This document shows, piece by piece, positions 1-8,079 of a stretch of 63,833 nucleotides of DNA. Below the pieces are notes generated by a model that ran no database searches, was not told where the DNA came from, and saw only the letters and a list, made by a program, of their open reading frames with translations. The position numbers and the translations under genes were made by a program. How positions within the stretch are numbered: position 1 is the stretch's first letter; each line of letters starts with the position of its first letter. The DNA comes from an uncultured Erythrobacter sp. (lineage in GTDB: Bacteria; Pseudomonadota; Alphaproteobacteria; Sphingomonadales; Sphingomonadaceae): NCBI GenBank assembly GCA_937969505.1, contig CALBWA010000025.1, positions 1 to 63,833 of the forward strand, read 5' to 3'.

Positions 1-444
1 GGATTGCGGCCCGCGCAAAACCTCGACCCGGCTGCCGATTTCGGCCTGGAGCGTACCAATGTCGAACTCGCCAGCGAAGGGGTCGGACACTTCAATCCCG
101 TCAACCAGCACCAGCACATGGTTCGCCTCCGACCCGCGCAAACGGATCTGCGTCTGTCCGGCCACACTGCTGACCGCGACACCAGGCACATCACGCAGCA
201 CATCACCGATGTCACGGATTTGCCGCTCGGCAATCTGATGATCGGTGATGATGGTGGCTGATCCGGTGTACTCACTGGCGAGCACCAGTGATCCGGATCG
301 ATCGGCGCTGACCAGAATGGTCCTGGGGTTCAGGTCCTCCATCGTGACGATCGCTCGCGGCTCGCCATTGTCGGGCGCTTCCTGGGCCAGGGCAGGCGTA
401 TGAGCCGCGGCAAGGCCAGCGGCAGTCCAATACAGATATTTCAT
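1..444 (-). CDS. TonB-dependent receptor, BtuB-like (3' end outside window)
   Basis: The first 148 residues of an outer-membrane TonB-dependent receptor; the gene runs off the left edge. The ATG at 444 has AAGGA six bases upstream. The protein starts with a signal peptide (MKYLYWTAAGLAAAHTPALA), then a plug domain with IADRQ-like text (IAERQIRDIGDVLRDVPGV), the QIRLRGSEANHVLVLVDG block and EVLRGPQS. These are the usual TonB plug motifs. A cobalamin riboswitch lies directly upstream, so vitamin B12 or another corrinoid is the likely substrate, imported across the outer membrane with TonB energy. The substrate is inferred from the riboswitch; the receptor family is clear from sequence. Without the barrel, BtuB cannot be separated from other cobalt or corrinoid receptors. 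Confidence 0.9.
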   Translation of the reverse strand, partial: MKYLYWTAAGLAAAHTPALAQEAPDNGEPRAIVTMEDLNPRTILVSADRSGSLVLASEYTGSATIITDHQIAERQIRDIGDVLRDVPGVAVSSVAGQTQIRLRGSEANHVLVLVDGIEVSDPFAGEFDIGTLQAEIGSRVEVLRGPQS

Positions 445-470
445 TCTCAATCCTTCGATCAGAGCGTTGC

Positions 471-503
471 AAAACCCCGCGCGGCACACGCCACACGGAG
501 GGG
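471..503 (-). terminator. Possible riboswitch expression-platform hairpin
   Basis: Between the B12 box and the receptor start, the minus strand has a CCCC block (503-500) and a CGGGG block (479-475) followed by TTTT (474-471). The GC-rich inner sequence could pair further. This resembles a rho-independent terminator placed where cobalamin could control read-through. The stem is short and imperfect by eye, so control of translation remains possible. Confidence 0.4.
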
Positions 504-570
504 TATTCGTCGCTCAGACGAAGAATTCGCGCCGGGCCAATCCCTGAGCCAGGCAAGAGCGACACGCTCC

Positions 571-760
571 GGTCGGTCTCCTGGCTCACGGGTCATCGCC
601 TTGTGCCGACCTTCCCGGACCCACGGGCCCAGTGGTTGCAGTTCCGGTCAGGGAACCACGCTGGCATAACGCTCACCGCTTACAGTTGCAGGGACAGCCT
701 CGGCATCGGGCGATTGGACCGCCCTCACCGTGTTCCCGTTACCGGTGCGTTCGCGCAGAG
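571..760 (-). promoter_or_regulatory. Cobalamin riboswitch upstream of the TonB receptor
   Basis: Read on the minus strand, this stretch carries the conserved cobalamin-riboswitch blocks in order: GGGAACACGGTG near 742-731, GGCTGTCCCTGCAACTGTAA around 704-685, CCACTGGGCCCG, and the terminal B12 box GAGCCAGGAGACCGACC at 587-571. The element sits about 125 bases before the receptor start. Family knowledge: adenosylcobalamin binding normally turns down btuB-type genes. The boundaries are approximate because I did not fold the RNA. Confidence 0.9.
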
Positions 761-866
761 GTCTGGACAATGCCTTCCCCCCACACGAGAGCCTTTAGGC
801 GGCAAGCGCGTGAGGGGCAAGCAAGCTTGCTGCATTCATGATTGAAAAACTGACCGCCAGGCTGAA

Positions 867-1898
867 TCAACCGTTGGGCGGTGTCACCTCTTCCTGGACC
901 ACAGGTTGCGAGACAAATTGCGGCTGATTGGCCGAAGGCATCGCAACATCAGCCTGAGCCGCCTCTGCCACATCCGTCGCCGGGGCGGCAGCAGGAACAG
1001 TCGTCCCAGCCAGTTCGTCCATCGGATCAGCGTCCGTCGCCCCGGGGGCAATACCCACCGTTGGCGCATCGGGAGACGCAGCCGTAGACGGCGGGGTGTA
1101 GGTAGTCGTTATCGGTGTTGAGGCGGAGGCCACTCCGCCTACCGGGCCAACTGTCGGCGAAGCTGGCGCAGGATAGGTTGCACCCAGATTTGCGCCCGCA
1201 CTTGCCGTCGGCTGGACCGTCGCAAAATTGCGGTTGGGGCCATAACGCGCGTCCCAGGCGGCCACATCCGTGCGATATTTCTCATAGTCGCTGTAGAAAT
1301 TTTCGAACACCGCCTCCATCCGGGCCAGAGCTGGCTCGGAATAGGTGGCAAGCCCGCCCTGTTCCAGATTGATGATTTCGTTGCTCAGTTCGAGCGCGAC
1401 ATCGCAAAAATTGGACAGTGCCGGGGGCAAAGCAAAATAATTGTAGACTTGGGTCAGATAGGTATCCTGCACGTCGCGCGCCGAGCGGCCGTGTTTCTTC
1501 CGAAATTCGCTGCGGAGATCGCGATTTGCCCGGCCCAACTCGCGTGAGTGCCGCTTGAGGAAAGTCGCGTAATTTTCGACCAGCATCGCATGTTCTGCTC
1601 GCAGACAATTGAGCGCCGCGACATTGAGACCGGACCGCAGGTTCCATAGCTTCTGCGTCGGGCTGATGTTGGCGTTTACAGTCTGGCGAACCCCATTGAG
1701 GCCGACCGACGGGATCGCCATCGTTTCTACCGCGCCGCCTGGAGGGGTTGGGCGTGGCGGGATCACTTCAACCACTGGTGACGGGGGCGGCGGTGGCGGA
1801 GGTGGCGGAGGTGGTGGCGGCGTTGCGCAAGCTGACAAGGCGGCAATCCCTGCGGCCAGTGTGACAATTCTCAAACCCGTCCTGTTATGCGCGCCCAT
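867..1898 (-). CDS. Proline-rich lipoprotein of unknown function
   Basis: A 343-residue protein I do not recognise. The ATG at 1898 was chosen because GGGAG precedes it and it gives a compact signal peptide (MGAHNRTGLRIVTLAAGIAA) ending in a lipobox, LSAC. Right after the lipid-linked Cys comes a run of 13 prolines, then SPVVEVIPPRPTPPGG, suggesting a rigid tether from the membrane. Residues about 60-215 look helical and contain the conserved-looking stretch RSGLNVAALNCL. The C-terminal third is low-complexity Ala/Pro/Thr. It is probably a membrane-anchored periplasmic protein. The gene stands alone, between the BI-1 gene and the riboswitch-controlled receptor on the same strand. Confidence 0.75.
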   Translation of the reverse strand: MGAHNRTGLRIVTLAAGIAALSACATPPPPPPPPPPPPPSPVVEVIPPRPTPPGGAVETMAIPSVGLNGVRQTVNANISPTQKLWNLRSGLNVAALNCLRAEHAMLVENYATFLKRHSRELGRANRDLRSEFRKKHGRSARDVQDTYLTQVYNYFALPPALSNFCDVALELSNEIINLEQGGLATYSEPALARMEAVFENFYSDYEKYRTDVAAWDARYGPNRNFATVQPTASAGANLGATYPAPASPTVGPVGGVASASTPITTTYTPPSTAASPDAPTVGIAPGATDADPMDELAGTTVPAAAPATDVAEAAQADVAMPSANQPQFVSQPVVQEEVTPPNG

Positions 1899-1986
1899 GA
1901 CCCGTAGATCTCCCGTTTTCCGGCATATGTTCTGACAAGCTGCGCCTTTCGCGAAGCTTAATTCCAATGCCTAACCCTATCGCCAG

Positions 1987-2026
1987 ACAAAGAAAATGCC
2001 CGGGAAGCGCTGGGCTGCCCGGGCAT
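1987..2026 (-). terminator. Rho-independent terminator after the BI-1 gene
   Basis: On the minus strand, ATGCCCGGG (2026-2018) pairs perfectly with CCCGGGCAT (2004-1996) around a 13-base loop, followed by TTTTCTTTG (1995-1987). The site lies 57 bases after the BI-1 stop codon and fits an intrinsic terminator for that gene. Confidence 0.8.
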
Positions 2027-2082
2027 CGATAAAGCGAGTCCTGCTTGCGACAGTTTGCAAGCACCTCTGCGTCGGGTGGCGA

Positions 2083-2817
2083 TTACTCGCGCGAACCCAT
2101 GAAGCGCAGCAGGAACAGGAACATATTGATGAAGTCGAGATACAGGCTGAGCGCGCCCAGAATGATCGCCTTTCCGGCATACTCGGTACCGCGATACATG
2201 CTGTATTCGCGCTTCAGACGCTGGGTATCGTAAGCGGTCAGGCCTGCGAAAATCAACACACCCAGGAAGCTGACGACCAGTTCGAGCGTACTTGAACCCA
2301 GGAAGATGTTGATGACGCTGGCGATGATCAGTCCGATGACACCCATGATCAGGAACGTGCCCATGCCGGACAAATCCTTCTTCGTGGTGTAGCCGAACAG
2401 GCTGAGGCCAGCGAACGCGCCTGCGGTCGCAAAGAACGTCTGCGCGATGGATTCCCCGGTATAGACAAGGAAAATCGTCGACAAGGACAGGCCCATCAGG
2501 ATGGCAAAGCCCCAAAACATCATCTGCAACGTTGCTTGGCTGAATTTATTGCGGCCAAAGCTCATCGCCATGACAACTGCGAGGGGCGACAGGGCCACCA
2601 GCCACATCATCGGGCCCGAAGCAAAGCTGAGTGCCAGACCTGTGCTGGCCGTCAGCAGCGCAACAATGCCGGTCAGCAGGATGCCGGACGCCATGTAATT
2701 GTAGATCGAGAGCATGTGCTTGCGCAGACCTGCGTCAAACACCTCGCCCGTGCGCGGAACAGATGCCCCGGTGAAGCTCTGTTGCTGCGAACGCTGTTGT
2801 TCGTTCCAATCAGCCAT
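2083..2817 (-). CDS. Bax inhibitor-1/YccA family membrane protein
   Basis: A 244-residue polytopic inner-membrane protein with about seven hydrophobic segments. The family text is clear: NYMASGILLTGIVALLTAS near the N-terminus, GLSLSTIFLVYTGESIAQTF in the middle and GVLIFAGLTAYDTQRLKRE near the end, the last being the BI-1 signature with its conserved Asp. Relatives such as YbhL and YccA are linked to calcium leak or FtsH modulation; the role here is unknown. GGAG lies 11 bases before the ATG at 2817. A GTG at 2829 is a possible alternative start. The gene appears to be a single transcription unit with its own terminator downstream. Confidence 0.92.
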   Translation of the reverse strand: MADWNEQQRSQQQSFTGASVPRTGEVFDAGLRKHMLSIYNYMASGILLTGIVALLTASTGLALSFASGPMMWLVALSPLAVVMAMSFGRNKFSQATLQMMFWGFAILMGLSLSTIFLVYTGESIAQTFFATAGAFAGLSLFGYTTKKDLSGMGTFLIMGVIGLIIASVINIFLGSSTLELVVSFLGVLIFAGLTAYDTQRLKREYSMYRGTEYAGKAIILGALSLYLDFINMFLFLLRFMGSRE

Positions 2818-2926
2818 TGTGGTGTTCACTCCGAAAACTGCGGCGCACCATCGCGCCCATTACAGTCAATATCGGGGTTTATCGGGGGTTTTTCAAGCAA
2901 AACCGGATTGCAAAACTTGCATCTGG

Positions 2927-3736
2927 TTAACCCTTTGCTTTTGCATCCCCGGCCAGAGCCGCTCCGCGCTCAGCAGTTGCTTTCAGCGTTGCAATCAAAA
3001 GATTTTTCAAAGCCTTGCCATCATCCAGCACATTCAGACCTTCGCGCGTCATTCCGCCCGGACTGGCCACCTGATCGGCCAATTCGGCTGGAGATCGCTC
3101 TGATCCGGTAGCCAGCTGGCTGGCCCCTTCGACCATGCTGAGTGCCAGAGCATCAGCCATGGGCCCTTCCAACCCGAGATCCTGAGCCGCCCCGGACAGC
3201 GCATCGATGAAGCGATAGACAAAGCCCGGTCCCGATCCGGCAAGCGCTGTAACAAGGTCGAACTTGTCCTCCGCATCCAGCCACAAGGCCGTGCCCAGCC
3301 GGTCAAACAGAGCCATGGCCTGCTTGCGGCAGCCCTCGTCCAGACCTTGTCCGGCCAGAATGACCGGAGACTTGCCGATACGAGCGGCCAGATTGGGCAT
3401 TACCCGCACATGGGCGGACGCCATTGGAAAAGCCTCGACCAGCTTATCCACCTTGATACCGGCAAGCAGCGAGAACACGGTCTTGCCCAGCGTCAGTTCC
3501 TGAAATTGCGGCGCCAGATCGCCCAATTGCTGCGGCTTGAAACCCAGCAACACACAGTCGAAATCCGTGGGCTGGCTTGCCTCACGGTGGAGAACGACCC
3601 CGTCGGGCGCTTGGTCCATTCGCGGATCCAGAACCTGGAAACGGCCCGCTGGAACCCCGTCAGCCAGCCATCCGGCCAGCATGGCACCGCCCATATTGCC
3701 GCAACCGATGATCAGCATGTTCTGCTCAGGAGTCAT
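2927..3736 (-). CDS. proC: Pyrroline-5-carboxylate reductase
   Basis: A 269-residue cytoplasmic enzyme for the last step of proline synthesis: it reduces 1-pyrroline-5-carboxylate to proline with NAD(P)H. The N-terminus has the Rossmann motif IIGCGNMGGAMLAGW. The C-terminal half has ALAGSGPGFVYRFIDAL and the family signature VASPGGMTREGL, which lie in the dimerisation domain. Length is typical for ProC. AAAGG precedes the ATG at 3736; a TTG at 3754 would add six residues and lacks an RBS. It lies 54 bases after the YbjN-like gene on the same strand and may be co-transcribed with it. This pairing is common in alphaproteobacteria. Confidence 0.95.
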   Translation of the reverse strand: MTPEQNMLIIGCGNMGGAMLAGWLADGVPAGRFQVLDPRMDQAPDGVVLHREASQPTDFDCVLLGFKPQQLGDLAPQFQELTLGKTVFSLLAGIKVDKLVEAFPMASAHVRVMPNLAARIGKSPVILAGQGLDEGCRKQAMALFDRLGTALWLDAEDKFDLVTALAGSGPGFVYRFIDALSGAAQDLGLEGPMADALALSMVEGASQLATGSERSPAELADQVASPGGMTREGLNVLDDGKALKNLLIATLKATAERGAALAGDAKAKG

Positions 3737-3790
3737 GGGCCAATTGCCTTTCAATCGTCGGGCAAACCGAAACGCGCCCTTCGCAGCGGC

Positions 3791-4297
3791 TTAAGCTTCG
3801 CCTGCCGCATCGACAAGAGCGTTGTCCAGCGCGACGCGCGGGCTCTTGTCACCCCATAGGACGAACTGGAATGCGGGGTAGAACCGGTCGCATTCCTCAA
3901 TCGCATTTTCTGCCAAAGCTTGCGCCTGCGATATGGACAGCAGCCCTTCATCACCGAGCAGGGCACCGTGGCGATAGAGCAGCACGTTGCCGTTCGACCA
4001 AACATCAAAATGGCCCATCCACATCTGTTCGTTGATCAGAGCCAGCAATTCATAGGCCTGCGGAATCTTGTCATCCGTCACGCGGATGTCGGGCAGGCAT
4101 AGCAATTGCAGGACATTGTCCTCCTTGCGCCAGATTCCGCGCAGCTGGTATTTGGTCCAGCTGCCCTGCACTTCGCAGCTTACCTCATCCTCGGAGATAA
4201 TCTCGCAAGGCCAGCCTCGCGCCTCGAACAGGGCCGACAGCATGTCGACCGGCGCGGCATCGTCATCCGACCGCAGTTCCTGTGTGCGAGGTCTCAT
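3791..4297 (-). CDS. YbjN domain protein
   Basis: A 168-residue soluble protein of the YbjN family, recognised from LSALFEARGWPCEIISEDEV, the central QLRGIWRKEDNVLQLLCLPD, and LINEQMWMGHFDVWSNGNV before the alpha-helical end. The fold resembles type III secretion chaperones, and the biochemical role is not settled. In alphaproteobacteria such genes often lie directly before proC, as here. The ATG at 4297 follows GGGA; starts further upstream would add a stretch with no family similarity. The C-terminus is Ala/Asp-rich and not distinctive. Confidence 0.85.
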   Translation of the reverse strand: MRPRTQELRSDDDAAPVDMLSALFEARGWPCEIISEDEVSCEVQGSWTKYQLRGIWRKEDNVLQLLCLPDIRVTDDKIPQAYELLALINEQMWMGHFDVWSNGNVLLYRHGALLGDEGLLSISQAQALAENAIEECDRFYPAFQFVLWGDKSPRVALDNALVDAAGEA

Positions 4298-4438
4298 GTA
4301 TTGCGTCCCGTCTTGTCCATGGGTGCATGGATGCCTTGCATGACGGGATGAACGCAATGGCCAGACCTTCGGCACTTGGGGAGAACTGATTTCGCCTGTT
4401 CAAAGCCTGTGCACAGAATACAGTGAAATGCGCGCTAA

Positions 4439-5974
4439 CTATTGAAGTTCAACGATTTCTTCCCCTTCCGGGTTGGTATAAGGGAAGCTGTCCTGTCCCT
4501 GCGCCTTCAAGGCGTTAACAAGTGCGCGCGCTGCTGCCGGGCTGTCGACCGGACCTGCCAAAAGCCGATTGGCCTGCCCCCAGCGCACCACGTGAGGGTC
4601 GAAATCACCCAGCAGATCGGGCGAATTGCGAGCCATGCGCCGCCAATCGAATCGCAAGGCTGATCGGTCTTGCCCGGTGGCGACCTGCACCCAGTGCCGA
4701 CTTGGGTAGACGGGTGCAGGTGGGGCCTCCACCTCCCGCGGCGGAGTGATCGAAGTGATATCGACGCCATTTACCGGAGCGGATGCCAAGCGGGCGGCCG
4801 GCCTCGCCATATCGGCAAAAGCATCTTCAACGCGCGGTTGGGGGATAAGGTTTTCAGGAGGACGGTTGGTGGCTGTCGGCGCAGACGCCGGCCGCGGTGC
4901 TGACTGTACCGCCTGAGCTGACGCCTGTTCCTGCGCGACGGCGGCCAGACGACTGGCCGACGGAGCCCGCGGGGGCGCAGGGCTGGCTACAGGATTGGCG
5001 GAACCCGGCGAACGACCCAGCCGCTCACCCTGCGGGGCCAGACGAGCATCCACATTTGCCACTGGCGCAGCTGCGCCTGATGGCGCTTGGCGAGCGGGGA
5101 CGGATTGAGCATAGCGTGCGATCTGCGGATCATCGCGGCCAATTTCCGCGGCTTGCGGAAATATCCCGAGATTGGCAGCGGCAGCCTGTTGCGATGCGGT
5201 CAGGCGCGGCATGTAAGCCAGATAGGGCGCAATACGGCTGGCCAGATCGCGCGGCATCACTGCATCGGAAATGCTGGTCGCCTGATCGGTCTTGCCCAGA
5301 ATGGCGAGCCCGAAGGCGCGGGCACGGAATGCAGCCAGATCGCCGCGCTCCAGCATGGGTAGCAAAGTCTGCTCGAAACCATCTTCGTCGCCGCTGATGG
5401 CCTGACTGATCGCCAGCCGACGAGACACCTCATCATCCCGGCCCGTTACCAGCGCTGCGCGGTATCGCAACTGCGCCTCGGCATTGTTGCCCGCAAGATC
5501 GAAAGCCAAGCCCCGATCAGCCGCTACTGAACGGGTCGAAATGCCCTTGGCTTCTGCCTCCGCATAGATACGCAAGGCCTCAATCGGGCGCTCTGATCGC
5601 AGGAACACCGCCGCCCGGCCCAATTTTGCGCGGGCGTTGTTCGGCGAAAGCGATTGCGCTCGGCCGAAAAAGCCCATGGCCGCATCGAGATCGTCCAGCT
5701 TGAGCGAAGCGTCGCCGGCATTGACCAGCGCATCCACATTGCGCGGATCGCGCGCCAGACGCTGTAAAGCCCGATTGAGCTGCTGCACGTCCCTGGAAGG
5801 TAATTGCTGGATGACTTCGCGGGAAACCGGTGCCTGGCTGGTTTGTGCAGCAGCAACGGTTGGCGCAGTAATAGAGGTGGTGGCTACCGCTGCGAGCAGC
5901 AACGCAAAGGTCCCGGCTTTGCCGTGAAGAAGAGGCAAGCGCGACGGCGAACAGCTGAGTAGACTTAAAAACAT
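4439..5974 (-). CDS. TPR-repeat protein with C-terminal SPOR domain
   Basis: About 511 residues. A signal peptide ends near TVAAAQ. Next come TPR-like helices (ALQRLARDPRNVDALVNAGD, LDAAMGFFGRAQSLSPNNAR), then a long Ala/Pro-rich linker. The last 75 residues are a SPOR domain, starting near HWVQVATGQDRSALRFDW and including RLLAGPVDSPAAARALVNAL. SPOR domains bind denuded septal peptidoglycan, so a periplasmic protein recruited to the division site is a fair inference. It is the first gene downstream of ftsZ on the same strand, 191 bases beyond it. The start is uncertain: ATG at 5974, ATG at 5992 or GTG at 6058 are all possible and none has a good RBS. Confidence 0.85.
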   Translation of the reverse strand: MFLSLLSCSPSRLPLLHGKAGTFALLLAAVATTSITAPTVAAAQTSQAPVSREVIQQLPSRDVQQLNRALQRLARDPRNVDALVNAGDASLKLDDLDAAMGFFGRAQSLSPNNARAKLGRAAVFLRSERPIEALRIYAEAEAKGISTRSVAADRGLAFDLAGNNAEAQLRYRAALVTGRDDEVSRRLAISQAISGDEDGFEQTLLPMLERGDLAAFRARAFGLAILGKTDQATSISDAVMPRDLASRIAPYLAYMPRLTASQQAAAANLGIFPQAAEIGRDDPQIARYAQSVPARQAPSGAAAPVANVDARLAPQGERLGRSPGSANPVASPAPPRAPSASRLAAVAQEQASAQAVQSAPRPASAPTATNRPPENLIPQPRVEDAFADMARPAARLASAPVNGVDITSITPPREVEAPPAPVYPSRHWVQVATGQDRSALRFDWRRMARNSPDLLGDFDPHVVRWGQANRLLAGPVDSPAAARALVNALKAQGQDSFPYTNPEGEEIVELQ

Positions 5975-6165
5975 AGGGGAACATGTAACCATGGCAGCGC
6001 CCGATGATAGCGCGTGTGGCTGAACACAGGACGAACCGGTAGGCACAGGGGACAGCACGCAGTCACAGCCGACCGCAGCATGCGCCGCGCGCCACCAACT
6101 CAGATCAGCTAAAGACTGCCGCGCACGCCCCGTCGACCGCGAGCAATCACGCTCGCTTGGGCCAA

Positions 6166-7920
6166 TTATTGATTGTTCTGCCGCCCGAGGAAACGCGGAA
6201 TGCTGAGTGAAGAGCTGTCGCCCTCGTCTACATCATCCTCGTCCTCATCATCCTTTTCAGAACCACGCGACAAATTGGCCATGCGTTCAAACAGAGTGCT
6301 GCCACCGCCACCATCGGCTTTTTCCGGAGTCGCACTGTCGCTGCCATCACCAGCCGACGCGCCTGCACCAGCGTCGCCATCACCGCCGCCCAGAAGTCCG
6401 CGACGGCGACCGCCCAGCTTTGCCTGAATAGGCTCGTCTTCTTCGGCCAATTGATCGGCATCCGAGAGCAGACTGTCCGATCCGTCGGAATTGTCTTCAC
6501 CGTCAAGCGAGTCGGACAGATCAAGCGTGTCGTCATCACCACCCGAACCAAAGCCCGGCTCGTCCGTGCCTGCGCCAAACCCGCTGTCATCTGCGGGATC
6601 AGCCAGCGTTGCGCCCTCAACGGCATAGGGATCGTTGCTTTCATCGCGCATCCCAGCAAGCGGATCGACAATATCGTCGACATCGTCACCTTCTTCGATC
6701 ACTTCATCACCAGCTTGCATGCCGGTGAGGTCAAACGGTTCGGAGGCAGGTTCAGCCTCTTGATCATAGCCCGCTTCGGGCTCTGGCGTTGCAGCCGGGG
6801 CCACTTCAGCCATTCCGCCAAGATCGAGAGGTTCAGCCTCGGTCACTGGTGTTTCGGCAATTTCCGGCTCCGTCGAAAGGGCAATGACCGGGCGCTTGGG
6901 AGCGCGCGCGCCGCCCAACGATACAGGCGTACTGTCCGACACCATGCCCGTTGCGCTCTGTTCGATACCGGTCGCAACCACGGATACACGGATCTTGCCA
7001 TCGAGTTCGGGGTTGAATGCCGACCCCCAGATGATGTTGGCATCTTCGTCAACCAGTTCGCGGATGTGGTTGGCTGCCTCGTCCACTTCGAGAAGCTTCA
7101 TGTCTTCGCCGCCAATGATCGAGATGATCACGCCCTTGGCACCCTGCATGCTGACACCGTCGAGCAGCGGGTTGGCGATGGCGTGTTCAGCCGCTTCGAG
7201 CGCGCGGTTTTCGCCTTCGCCCTCGCCAGTGCCCATCATCGCCTTGCCCATCTCGCTCATCACGGAGCGCACATCGGCAAAATCGAGGTTGATCAGGCCC
7301 GGCATGACCATCAGGTCGGTGATCGAGCGGACGCCTTGCTGCAAAACCTCATCAGCCAGCTGAAACGCTTCCTTGAAAGTGGTTTCCGCCTTGGCGATCA
7401 GGAACAGGTTCTGGTTAGGAATGACAATCAGCGTGTCGACATGCTTTTGCAGTTCGTCAATGCCCGCTTCGGCTGCGCGCATGCGGCGCGTGCCTTCGAA
7501 CAGGAACGGCTTGGTCACAACGCCCACGGTCAGCACGCCCTTGCGCCGGGCTGCCTCGGCAATCACCGGTGCTGCGCCCGTGCCTGTGCCGCCACCCATG
7601 CCAGCTGCGATGAAAACCATGTTCACGCCTTCCAGCGCGTCTTCGATCTCTGCGACGGTTTCCTCGGCAGAGGCCTTGCCCACTTCGGGTCGGGCACCAG
7701 CACCCAGGCCGCCGGTAATCTCCGGCCCGAGCTGGATCCGCTTTTCAGCAGCAGAGGTCGCCAGCGCCTGAGCATCGGTGTTGGCCGCAATGAAATCCAC
7801 ACCTTCGATGTCGGACTCGATCATGTTGGCGATGGCGTTGCCACCGGCACCACCGATGCCAATAACCGTGATCTTGGGGCGCAACTCGTCAGTCGACGCC
7901 GGTCCGATATTGATGCTCAT
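6166..7920 (-). CDS. ftsZ: Cell division protein FtsZ
   Basis: The tubulin-like GTPase that forms the Z ring. The GTP-binding signature [17 protein letters not shown] begins at residue 109, and the T3/T7-type loops ([23 protein letters not shown]) are intact. The GTPase core ends near residue 320. A linker of roughly 250 residues follows, rich in Asp, Glu, Gly and Ser, and ends in the conserved C-terminal peptide [13 protein letters not shown] that binds FtsA and other partners. At 584 residues it is far longer than the ~380 typical of E. coli, but long linkers are known in alphaproteobacteria. GGAGG sits just before the ATG at 7920. A 159-base gap separates it from ftsA, so it may have its own promoter. 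Confidence 0.98.
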   Translation of the reverse strand: MSINIGPASTDELRPKITVIGIGGAGGNAIANMIESDIEGVDFIAANTDAQALATSAAEKRIQLGPEITGGLGAGARPEVGKASAEETVAEIEDALEGVNMVFIAAGMGGGTGTGAAPVIAEAARRKGVLTVGVVTKPFLFEGTRRMRAAEAGIDELQKHVDTLIVIPNQNLFLIAKAETTFKEAFQLADEVLQQGVRSITDLMVMPGLINLDFADVRSVMSEMGKAMMGTGEGEGENRALEAAEHAIANPLLDGVSMQGAKGVIISIIGGEDMKLLEVDEAANHIRELVDEDANIIWGSAFNPELDGKIRVSVVATGIEQSATGMVSDSTPVSLGGARAPKRPVIALSTEPEIAETPVTEAEPLDLGGMAEVAPAATPEPEAGYDQEAEPASEPFDLTGMQAGDEVIEEGDDVDDIVDPLAGMRDESNDPYAVEGATLADPADDSGFGAGTDEPGFGSGGDDDTLDLSDSLDGEDNSDGSDSLLSDADQLAEEDEPIQAKLGGRRRGLLGGGDGDAGAGASAGDGSDSATPEKADGGGGSTLFERMANLSRGSEKDDEDEDDVDEGDSSSLSIPRFLGRQNNQ

Positions 7921-8009
7921 TACTCTTTCCTCCGGGCGTTTCGCGCCCAATTTCACCGATTTATCGACTGTGACATAAACAAATTGTGTCGTGGATAGCG
8001 GGTTGCCCC

Positions 8010-8018
8010 TTATCCACA
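8010..8018 (+). promoter_or_regulatory. Perfect DnaA-box sequence upstream of ftsZ
   Basis: TTATCCACA matches the strict DnaA-box consensus exactly and lies 90 bases upstream of the ftsZ start. A second, weaker match (CTATCCACG, minus strand, 7998-7990) is 11 bases nearer to ftsZ. DnaA has been reported to control ftsZ transcription in Caulobacter. Binding here is inferred from sequence only. Confidence 0.5.
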
Positions 8019-8079
8019 GTGGTTAATATCGACCCGGCCGCCTTTTTTACAGTGGTTTTGCAAGGCGGTCCTACGCTTA

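Larger units (their letters stand above)
445..866. other. Intergenic region holding the cobalamin riboswitch
   Basis: No gene is supported in this 422-base gap. Bases 445-570 are the post-riboswitch leader and the receptor RBS. Bases 571-760 are the riboswitch. Bases 761-866 lie between the riboswitch and the stop of the upstream lipoprotein gene and probably hold the promoter. I see a small palindrome (GCAAGCTTGC) there but no convincing -35/-10 pair. Confidence 0.6.

Noticed and set aside
6139..6156. Hairpin GCGAGC/GCTCGC after the ftsZ stop as a terminator
   Set aside because: Only six base pairs and no T-run on the minus strand; not enough to call a terminator.
6451..7998. 515-codon open frame antisense to ftsZ
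   Set aside because: It is a shadow of ftsZ, with a composition typical of reversed Asp/Glu/Gly codons, and no RBS.
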